Of a DNA stretch of 64,000 nt, positions 34,736 through 46,000 are shown piece by piece. Source of the stretch: Nymphaea colorata. Lineage: Eukaryota > Streptophyta > Magnoliopsida > Nymphaeales > Nymphaeaceae. The stretch spans positions 7,703,682 through 7,767,681 of the forward strand of contig NC_045151.1 of the NCBI RefSeq assembly GCF_008831285.2. The letters run 5' to 3'. Each line of letters opens with the position of its first letter. Positions within the stretch are counted from its first letter, which is position 1. The notes beneath the pieces are model-generated. The model had not been told where the DNA came from and did no database searches. It saw only the letters and a list, made by a program, of their open reading frames with translations. Position numbers and translations under genes: made by a program.

Positions 34736-35945
34736 TTACGGAAAATCATGACTCGTTGTCCCAAGTTCAGTCATGACCTGTGAATTTGTAAAATCAATTG
34801 TAGCAGGTTTTTCAAGGTGTCGATTGTGTAGCTTTTTAAAACATGAATAAACAGTCTCATGTTTCAATCTTGAAAATCCGGGACAACTGACGACATATAT
34901 GTGTTTTCTCCACTTTTCTTTATATAGATTGTGTCTACATCAGTTTCTCACGTAAATGTGCAGTTGTTGTTTGTGTAATTTTGTGATTTTACCTTTGCCT
35001 TCATCTTAACTACAATGATTGAATGGACTTCAACATGGAAGTGTGTTGTCATTTGATAAACAGGTTTTTCTCATGTCATATAAATGTGCATCTACACCAA
35101 CCAGTTTAGTATGCAATCATTGCATGTGAATATTATATACAATCAGGTCCATATATGTTTATTATTTCTCACACAAATTATGTGTAACTTTATGAAGCAC
35201 GTGAGTACGTGTAATTTATTATGTAATACAAAGCATAACATGTCTTCAAGTTCAATCATAACATGCGAATTCGTAAATCACTTGTCGCATATGGTTTCAT
35301 AGTCATTTGTGTAGTTTTTCTTCTTTTTTTTTTAAAAAAAAAGCAGGCATTAGTCTGACACAGTGGCATGTGTCCAACTTTAGAGTCTACGACAACGTAT
35401 ATGTGCATTTTCTCTCGGTTGCCTTATATAGAATAGATATCTTACATCAGTTTTGTGCTGACAGTATTTCGTTGTCGCTCGTGTGATTTTCTGATTTCAT
35501 CTTTACTGCAACTACGACTGAAGTTAACGACTTTAACATTGAAGTTCATTGCCATTTGATAAACAAATTTACCCCATGTCATACAAATGTGCACAGAGAC
35601 CAATCAATTGAGTATGTTGTTGCCTGTGAATTACTATGTATAATTGGGTGCACCTTTTAGGATTATTCTCCAAACAAATCATATGCAATTTTATGAAGCA
35701 CATGAGCATAGTTAATTTATTATATACGTAGAAATCGTGACTCGTATCTTCACGCTCAGTCATGACATGCAAATTCATAAAATCACTTGTGGCAGGTGGT
35801 TTCTAACGGTCAGGTCAGTTGTGTAATTTTTTCAAAATAAGCATCAGTGTGAAACGGTCACATATGTTCCGACTCAAGAGTCTGTGGTTATATATGTGTT
35901 CGCTTTCGTTGCTCTATATATAAAATGTCTACATCTGTTTGTCAC
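34736..35945. repeat. Tandem array of a roughly 490-bp unit, about 2.4 copies
   Basis: Landmarks recur in order in each unit: TCATGACCTG / TCATAACATG / TCATGACATG at 34771, 35256 and 35760 (spacings 485 and 504), and a TATATA box with following CTACAT at 34921, 35425 and 35915 (spacings 504 and 490). Units are diverged, roughly 70-75 percent alike by eye. The third is truncated shortly after its TATA-like box. No coding content. Confidence 0.85.
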
Positions 35946-36606
35946 AAGTATTGGGTTGTTACTAATGATTTCACATTGACACAGCTAAGAGAGGAAGAGG
36001 GAGAGAGAGAAAAGTCGACAAAGGAGTCCCTTTCAACGACTCCATCGTCTCAAAAAACAAAAAGGTCGAGGTCGAGAGAGGACGTGGTGGAGAAAGACGG
36101 AGGAGAGATGGAAAGGATAGGATATACCCAGGCCGGCTTCTTGGAGGGCAAACAATGGCAACGTGAATCAATTGGCAAAACCTATTAAGGGCTTCTCCAA
36201 GATGAGAGGGCGCAAAAGCAGGCCTCGCCCGTCAGATGACCCTAACCTTCTTTTACTTTTAAAACTAAAATCTTATCAATTAATTTCTCAAAAAAGGATA
36301 AGATCGGTAAAACTTGTCCAAGTCTGTACATGGACAGCATGCAGCGTGAATTGACCACAGTTCGCAGCTGCATCCGGAGATATACGCTTTTTGACATGTC
36401 CATGTCACATCGTCTGAGAACAAAGTTGATCATACATATATCCTTGCCACACATGCACCCGCGCTTCTATATGCACACGCACCAAAGTAGCATAGATTTT
36501 AGGTTTCTTATCAAGCACCACCAGGCAGCAAGGGAAATTATTCATATAACGTTATTTTTGTATACAACCAGACGCAAAAGTATTACAACAAATTTATGAG
36601 ATTACT

Positions 36607-39600
36607 TCAAAATGAACGCCTGCCGGAACGGTGGTCACTATCACCACCAAAACTACCAAAACGACTTGAACCCGAATCAGCGAACCGGCTAGAGCCAAAA
36701 TCGCTAACTCCACCTGACCTGCTAGAATTCGAACTACCTCCAGACCGACTTGAGCCTGAGTCGCCAAGTCTGTCAGACTGACCAAAAGTAGACCTACCAA
36801 AGCGCTCCGAGCTTGAACCACCAAACCCTCCAAATCGACCAGAGTTGGGTCCATCAAAGGAACTGGAATGGCCTGAACCAGAAACACCATACCCACCAAG
36901 TCGACCAGATGAACCACCAGATCTGCTAGAGCCGCCAAACCGTGAACCACCATAGCTTCCAGAACGACCAAAGTCTGAACCACCTAGACGACCACCACCT
37001 GAACCCCCAAAAAATGATCCATAGCGGCTGCCGCCAGCATCGCCAAACATATCTTGACTCCTACTGTCCACAGCAACTTTAGGCAGCTGAAACAGAGGAA
37101 AGAACTTGTCAGTATCTGCAGAATCATTAAAATCCAACAACAGTGGAAAAAGACCCCAATAGCATCTTACCAACTTGACAAAGACCACAAATAGATAAAA
37201 GGAATGCATACCTCATTAAATTTGCATCCAACATCTCGCTCAATTACCCGAACAGCCCTAGTCTGTTGTTCCGTGTACATTAGAATCGCACTTCCCTTCT
37301 TACCAGCGCGCCCTGTGCGTCCTGATCTATGAACAAAAATTTCTGATGTGCTTGGCATCTCATAATGTATCACCTGATGGAACGACAGAAACTCAAATTA
37401 TGATAAATCATAACAATAGTTTTCTGCAACATATCAGAAGAAACAAAAACCATCAAATAATGCATTAGATAAAAATTCATTAATACTTCATTTACAGAAA
37501 AACCTACGCATTAACTAAGAAATTGCAAAAGGATACACACACATAATATACGTGTGAAAGATAGATGCATCGCTTCTGCCAGTTGAGCAAAAAAGAAAAG
37601 AAAAAAAAGAAGAAATCCCACAAGCAATGTCAATGTAAGAGAAAATTTGCTACCAGATCAACATTTGGTATATCCAGCCCTCGAGCAGCAACATCAGTAG
37701 CAACTAAGATATTGAAATGACCATCTCGAAATCCTGAAAGGGTCCTTTCTCTCTGATTCTGAGAGATATCACCATGCAATGCTTCACATCTCAAAGTCCG
37801 AGACATAGTGTATGACAGTCGGTCTGCATCACGTTTTGTTTGGGTGAAGACAATGCATTTCCCATCTTTGGCATGCTCCTAATTGACAAAAAAGAATTAA
37901 AAAGTGCTTAAACACATACAAACAGACACTTAAAACATATATTTATGTCATTTAGTTCAAACAGAAAGCTAAGCAATATTATACTAATAGTTTTCACCCA
38001 TGGTTGCAGATAATATGCTTAAGGTTCTTCAAACTTATTTCAATTAAATTTGGCAGGTTTTATAGTTTCAATAAACACCGAACAAAAATAAACTAAAAAA
38101 GAAACACATAAGACCACTTCTACAGAAGGCTAAAGCAGAACAGTAAAGCTTTTAAAATTGTTCCTGACATTTTTTAGCGCTTATCCAACAGTACAAATGA
38201 ACCACAGTACACATTGTGAAAAAAAAAAAGGCAAGCTGTTCCTACTAAAAAGGCAGGCAGATATTATCTCCAGAAGTGGAAACTGAACATCAATGGCAAC
38301 AACAATGACGAGAGACTTCAGAATACTAAACCAATTAGCTGCAGCTAGTATCACATTAATGATTAGAAGCATGTTCTCTAAACATGGAGAATCATCAAGA
38401 CATCGAAATGACCACGTAACCTGCCCTAGTGAGTCAAACATGTGGTTGGCGAGTCAACATGTGTTGGCCAACCACCTTGCTGAGTGAGCCAGATTCCACC
38501 AATAACTTCACATCTTTAATTTTTCTAGGTTTTAGATAAACATCATTAACACAATGCAGCAGTGAACTTCAACTTCGTTCATTTTATTTGTATGTGAAGT
38601 GAACATGTCAACTTTCAGTTTATACCACTAGCTATTCAGCACTATTTTACTACTTTTGGGTTCACGTGTCCTGTCTTGGCAGTTTAGTACTATCAGACCT
38701 CACAATAATGATGGTTGGATAGAATAATCCATGCTATACACGTTATAGTAATTAGTTTGTCAATTGTTTAGGCGAACAGTTCATAAACATGCTCATTTAA
38801 TAACCCCTAGATATAACTACCGTAGATCCAGTTCATATCCCTTTGATACCTGAACAGTATCTCTTATACATTAATATTCGAACACAATATGCAATTTTTT
38901 TCACTTATACAAATACTTGTTTCACATCCAACAGGAGTCAAAGCACGATGTAGACCAGAGAGTATGACAAAAAAAAGAGGGGACAGAAAAACCAGTTCCA
39001 TTAGCACTCTGATTATGGTTTCTACTTTCTAATACTCCACTCATTTTCGTGCAGAGAGCAAAAGATGTTGAGTAAGAGTGACCAATCATGCAAAAATGTG
39101 AGTGAAAAACAATCTAATCAAATTTGGTCCATGAATATGAAAGTTGGCTTCTGCCAATTATTTGATCAGAAGGAAATTTGCAATGGGCACATTCAATATC
39201 AATCGTATGAATCACTTGAAAAATTGAATGTAATTGTATTTGTGAAATTGAAAGTGCTTCTTGGCGCCATATGATATTAAATAGAAAAGGTCAGCATGGA
39301 TCAAAGATCTTCCCATGTTACACCATTACATTCTCGAAGCTCATTGACATCTTTGTATAAAGCAAATCGACTTCGATCTTCCTAACACTTTTGATAAAAA
39401 CCCTCTCATAGAAGTGGTTCCATAAGTCCACCTGCTCATTTTATGCAGGATATGGTATTTCCATTGGGATGTGGTTGTTAAAGATCCTAACATTTTGATA
39501 AACCTTCTCATAGAAGTCCGAAGTCCACCTGTTCGATGGTACACAGGACATGATATTTCCATCTAGATATGGAATGTGTTTAGGTTCAGCTCATGAGCTA

Positions 39601-40060
39601 GAGTCCAGGTCTATGTCGTCAAAAGTGTTAGATGAAACCAAAGCAATGAGTAGGTCCCAGGCACATCCAGGCTAGACTACGCACTTTAAGCAGTACCAAG
39701 AAAAAGGAAAACGTAGAAACCAATAAATTTACAACACAAAATGTTATTAAATATAGTTGCATATATCATGACATCAACTATATTCAGTCATAGTCTGTGT
39801 CGGGGTATAGGAAATGAGTAAAACAACTAAACTAGCACCAAAATGAGACTATATTTTCATGTTTCTTTCCCTTTAAAAGGTCTACCCATTTTTAAGACAG
39901 AGATAGTTGTGAAAAGAAAAAATGAAGAGGAAACAAGAGTGAGGAAAAAATTAGATGAGATAGAGTCAGAGAAAACTAGGGGGTGGGGTATATATATGTA
40001 TATATATACACACACACACACACACCCACACACAAACACACCCACACACACACACACACA

Positions 40061-40096
<36 letters not shown>

Positions 40097-43000
40097 AGAA
40101 GATTATGTGGCCCACCTCCAAAAAGAGAACTAATAAAATGCAATATTAATTTTTCAAATTAATAATAAAACTGATGCAGTTCTCAGTGGAAAACCAACTT
40201 ATAACATTAAAACAATCAAAAGCACAGTAACCGAACACATTAAACAGTTTGTAATATGAAAAACATAATAGCAAACTTGAAAGATCAAAATTTAACGAAG
40301 TTGAACAACTCTAGTTTACAAGTTATATAGAACAAAAAATTGTTTAAAGTAAATACCAAAATTTTTCAACATTATAGTGTGAAAAATCTAACCATTTTCC
40401 TAGATGCCAACAGATAAAAAATCTTTAATTTTATTTATTAACAATAATCCAAAAAGAAAATTACTGACCTAATTAAAAACAGGTAAACATATATCCTCAA
40501 ATAATCATAGCTCATATTCATATTGTTTATGGCTTACCATAAAATTGCATTCTGTTATAATTCTAATAAACAAGAAAAATATATCAAGAAGATAATGCAT
40601 ACATATGTGACAGTTGAAAACACAAAATAACATAAAATACTAAAAATATAATAGTATATGAATTTACTATTTACGTATAAGTGTGTATGCACCTATACAC
40701 ATATACTTCGAATGCAAAATCACATACAAGTATACCACAACAAAGAAGTAAAAAACTTCCCAAAAACATAATAGCAGAAAATTGTCTCAAAAGACAAAAG
40801 GAAAAGAATAAGAAAGAAAAAGGAATCAGCAAGCCCTAGGCTAGGTTCCTACCTCGAATCCTACTATTGACAAGCCTAAGAACGAACTTATTTGCTTTAT
40901 AAACATATAAACAAACCGGGCCTAGTGCCTACGCGTAAAGGAAAAGGTTCGAACCCCTGGGTCTTTTGAACCCAGGGTGGGGACCTCGTGAGGGGACCCG
41001 CCCTCACTTCGGTTGCTTGTCACAAGGGCTCGGTCAGGTTTGACCGAACCGTTCACCTAAGACTTTGGTCCTAGGACGCCTCAAGGGTCGTGCGAAGTGG
41101 ACTCGCTTGGGTTAGTCGTTTCTAGCTTGGCGAGTCTTACATTGGGACCTAAGTCACCCTGAGACTGAACCTGTTTGAGCACCGTTGACGACCTAGTTGC
41201 TCCTCCCACTCCTCCCGCTGCAACTAACTCTGGTGCTTCCTGCATCTCCTTGGGACTAGCCTTGATGCACTGAAGAGAACGAGCCCAAAGATCGGAAGCC
41301 TTGCGCTTCCTTCGACTGGATTCGGCTGGCTCGGCCTCTGCTGGGTCTGGACCGAAACAATGTTCTAGGTGTTTGCAAATGGTAGGCTATGTCACATAGG
41401 TGCGAGGTCCGGGTGTCGGTGTGGGTGCCGGAGCAGCACATCCCAAAACATTTTAGGTGCAGTGGTGCAGCGAGAATATTTTTTATTATTATTATCCATT
41501 TATTATATAAATATAAATAAATATATATACATAACAAATTTTCTTATAAACAATAAAATGATCAAATAACAAATTTGAAATTGCAAATCAACAATTCAAT
41601 GAGTCTTTAAGTTATTAATGCATAGAACATAATGCACACGACCATATTAGAAGTTTAGAACAGCATATATTATATATAGTAAATATTGTAAGTTAGTAAT
41701 ATAACATACTAACATATATACAAAAGCAGAAATTGAAATTAACATTTGGAAAGTAGAACATGGCGGCACCTAGAATAAAACTTATATATTAATATGTTAT
41801 AACTAATAGACAATAATCTAAGTCACATGGGTACTTCAGTAAGGTCCACGTACCGGTGTCGCCGTACCCGTACCCAAAATGGACACTTGAGTCTTGGACA
41901 CACTCGGGTACCTTTAGATTCAAACTGCTTAATTTTACTTTGATTTAATTTTTTCCACCTTACTTTTCACTCTATTCTTAGAGTGATTATTCATTAACAT
42001 ACTAATGTTTTTATTTATATCACTTGTTTACTAAAATGTTGCTTTCAATTTTTCGTGTTATTTTACATATATACATACATATATCCTGCCGTACCGTCGT
42101 ACCCACATTTTTTAAAGTTGTCGAACCCGTACCCGTTTCTCCGTACCCATACCCATGTGACTTAGACAATAATGTATACCACGATATGAAACAACAGTAA
42201 AAGTGTAAAACAAATTGTTAAAACCAGCAAGTTACAACACAATTGTATATCGAATACTATGAAAACAGCAATAAAACAATAACATATTTCAGACAACAAT
42301 TATAAAATCCTAAAAAAAGGTACATCACAAATAAGAACTGAAAAACACACAGCAAATATTAAAAAAACAGGGTTGCAGCAAGAGCAAACAATTATTCATC
42401 AATCATCACGCACGTTTAAAAAAAAAAAGAAAAACCTAGACAACAGTGAAAAAATAAACATAAAAGGGTGATAGTTGATACTTGATAGAATAATAAAACT
42501 CAACGAAGAACATCGAAAGATTGAACGTCAGAGGATTGGAAGACAGCCCGCCGTCTCAGGTCGCTGTCGCCTGTCACTGAAGGACTGAAAACTGATAAAA
42601 CTGAATGTCGGTTGCCTTGTGCCAGAGAAGGGCTGAAGGTCGCTGTTGGAAGACAGTTTGCCGATCTCAGGTCGCCGTCGTACCGATGGCCGCCGAAAAA
42701 TCATCGTCTATCAAGTCTCTCCACACACACACAAACACACGGAAGGCCGAACTCCAATGGGAACGGGCGGTCGACTGACTTCAATCGAAGCCCTAACCCC
42801 CTTTTCAATACTTATAATGAACTAATTAAAAAACAAAAAACAGAAAAAGGAGACACAAACTCGACATGGATTGACCGCACCCGACTCGAGTCAAATGCGA
42901 GTCGAGCGCGTGTCAAAAATGGACAGAAATAGTCAGGTGCGGCTGACCGCACTCAACTCTTCTTGACTGATTGTAGGTGCGAATTGAAGCCGCACCAGCA

Positions 43001-46000
43001 CCCGAGACGTGTCGACGCGGGTGCGGCTGCAAAAATAAAGTGTCTGTGTGACTTACATGGTAGGTTGCCTAAACCAGCTAGCTAGGCATAAGAAGTCTGA
43101 GACACTAGGTGCAAGCCTCGTAGCACTAAGTTAACCTAAACATATCTTCAAAAATTAATGAATCAACTAGTCAACAAGCATTTGGGCTTCCAAAACTGTG
43201 AAAATAAGTTCTCACTATTGGTTTACTTAAATAGAAACTTATTGAAGGAATGATTTCTTTGTAGAAGGGTGCAGAATGTTGGTGTGATAACTTTTAGGTG
43301 GGTTTCACAAGTTGGCTTATTTAAAAACAAACTGCACACATGAATCATTTCCCTGGCACAACAGTTTCCAGAAAAAATTAGGGGCAGGTATAGTGAGGGT
43401 GTGTGTGAAACAAATATGTCCACAAATGCCAATGCTTTTCATTCCTATTATGCATCTGTTACACAGAAATAACTTACAATCATTGTCACATGGGTACTGC
43501 TGTAAAGGCAACGCACTCGTACCGGTCAGGTAAGACACCGGTACTAGCACGGGTATTGTCTCGGTTACTGCTTGGGTACTGGTCAAACAGTACCGAATAC
43601 GGTCAACATACTTGGGACCGTATCCATCTGATTTAGGACTTGGTCAGAGTTGACCGAGTCCTTTGCTGTCCAACATTTAGGGTTTTCATTTTTTTTTACA
43701 TCGTTTAAACTTTAAACTCAATAAACACATCCAGAGTTACGTTTCAAATTACGAATGTTATTAATATATAACTTTACATCAGAGTTTAACACTAACATAT
43801 TTTGGACTTTTAGTATGTTATGTTCATATTTTGTTCAATAGTTTCTTCTTTAGAATCTATACATTTTGAATAATGAATATGTTATTTTGTTTGTTTGAAT
43901 TCTTATTGTTGTTATGTATATATATATATATACAGTCTGAACCTGTACTCGTACTAGTACCCATACTCATACCTATGTGACACAACTTACAATTAGTAAC
44001 TCAATTAAATATTGGTTTGAACCATTGTGGAACCTCACAAACCAATCCAGTCATTTTATTTATAAGATCATGTGAAATTAACCAGTTTCTTTCAATCCAA
44101 GTGTTGTCCTGCAAGTTTGATGAGAATAAGGAATGTGATAATCACCTGATTCATTCCTCCCTGATAGGATTGCAAATTGATTGGATCTGATTCTCCAATT
44201 TTATTATTGTAGGAGATCCAATTTGAATATGATTATAAATGCATTCTACCCTGAAATTTGACACCAATATTGTCAGATCTCTCTCCCTCTCTCTCTCTCA
44301 ATCTTACACTAATGTTGTTGCCCTACAGTTGCTTTTTCCCGATAGAAAGAGCAGCTCAGCACAAAGAGATGAGCTCACAAGTCCCTAGTGAGCAGGAGAG
44401 GTGAGAGCGCATGGGGGTAAGAGAGATGGAGTTCAATCAAACCAAAGAACGTTCATAGTTCATCCAAACTAAACTGTTCTTTCTAAATTTTTTCCAAATT
44501 CTTTTTTAATTGAAACAAGGACAATTTCAGTCCTCAATGACCATGCTAGAGACGCTGTTAATGAGAGATGCATGTCATCAATGGACAAAAATCGTCTGGT
44601 AATGGATCATGTCTGCATCCAGAGATGTGATGTGGATGTTGGCATATCTGTGGAGCAAGACAAAGATTGTAATCTCTTAGTCCCTGGCGAACCAGGGAGG
44701 TGAGAGAGGAAGGAAGCAAGAAAGATGGGATTCAATCAAACCAAAGAGGGTCCATACAAACTCTCATCTGCTTTTTCTGATACTTTTTTCCAAATTTTTT
44801 TATCTAAAAAAAGGGCATTTTCAGTACTCAATGACCATAGATGTGAGTCAAGTGCATGTCATTAATGGACAAAAATCATCTGGTGCAGCCAAATGCATGT
44901 TCTCTGCATCCAGAGATGCAATGTGGGTGTTGGCACATCTGTGGACAAGACAAAGATTGTAATTTCATAGTCTCTGCTGAACCAGAGAGGTGAGAGAGGA
45001 GGGAGGCAAGAGAGATGGTGTTCAATCAAACCAAAGAAGGTGCATGCAAACTCTCATCTGCTTTTTCTAAACTTTTTTTTTTATTTTTTTTATCTAAGAC
45101 AAGGACAATTTCAGTCCTCAATGACCATAGACTCACCGTTGATGTGAGTCAAAGTGCACGTCATTAATGGACAGAAAACATCTGGTGCAGTGCAATGCAT
45201 GTTGTCTGCATCCAGAGAAGCAATGTGGGGTGTTGGCACATCTGTGGCAAGACAAAGATTTAAATTTCTTAGTCCCCGCTCAACCAGAGAGGTGAAAGAG
45301 GAGAGAGAGCTAAGAGAGATGTGCTTCAGTTGAACCAAAGAGGGTTCATACAAATTCTCATCTGCTTTTTTCTATTTCATTTTAATTCTTTTTAACTAAT
45401 GAAATGACCATACTAGACTTGCCATTGATGTCAGTCAAGTGCATGTCATTAATGGACAAAAAAGTCATCTGGTGCAGCCGAATGCATGTTGTCAGCATCC
45501 AGAGATGCGATGTGGGTATTGGCACATCTGTGGACCAAGACAAAGATTGTAATTTTCTTAGAAATGGAAAGACAAAAGGGGGAGAAAAAGGCTAACATTC
45601 AAAAAGTATGCTGCCACCAAATAACATAAGAAAATCAGAGGAAAGCAGAGAAAATGAAATATACATACTGTTATCAGATGATTGAGAACCGAGGGCTTCG
45701 AGTAAATGTCTGACACAATGGAATGTAAACTAATCCCTTCAGCTAATTTTTTATCAGAATCACCAACCTGCATAAAAAATCAAATACCAGTTGAATAATG
45801 AGTATGCATGTGAGATGGAAATCATTGCAAAAACCTACTTTTAAAGCCAAAATTGCAACCTCAAATCAGTTCAAGTGTAGAATCAATAAGGAAAGTGTGC
45901 TCCTTGATTAAACAAGAACAGACAAAGTAGATATTATCAGACGTTCACTCAGAAACAAACAAGTGACAGGAACATAGAGGGCCAAAAATCTAACACTTAC

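Larger units (their letters stand above)
37879..45668 (-). other. Intron 4 of the helicase gene, 7.8 kb, transposon-rich
   Basis: It lies between exon 4 (donor GTATGT read on the minus strand at 45668) and exon 5 (acceptor AG at 37879-37880). The other introns are 125 to 1686 bp. It contains a 107-bp duplication (39381-39565), a TA/CA microsatellite, three hAT-like elements and a 300-bp minisatellite. A GC-richer block at 40860-41386 is unexplained. Confidence 0.9.

Noticed and set aside
34736-35945. CRISPR-like or coding interpretation of the repeat array
   Set aside because: Units are about 490 bp, diverged, without regular short repeats and spacers, in a plant genome.
36594-36983. 129-codon minus-strand frame overlapping the last helicase exon
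   Set aside because: It is the shifted frame of the Gly/Ser/Arg-rich helicase C terminus; the spliced, in-phase frame is the real one.
40940-40965. tRNA gene suggested by GGTTCGAACCC
   Set aside because: No A-box at the right distance, and no acceptor or anticodon stem could be formed.
44381-45560. Minisatellite as additional helicase exons
   Set aside because: Units contain stops in all frames, and the exon 4 to exon 5 junction already gives a continuous conserved protein.
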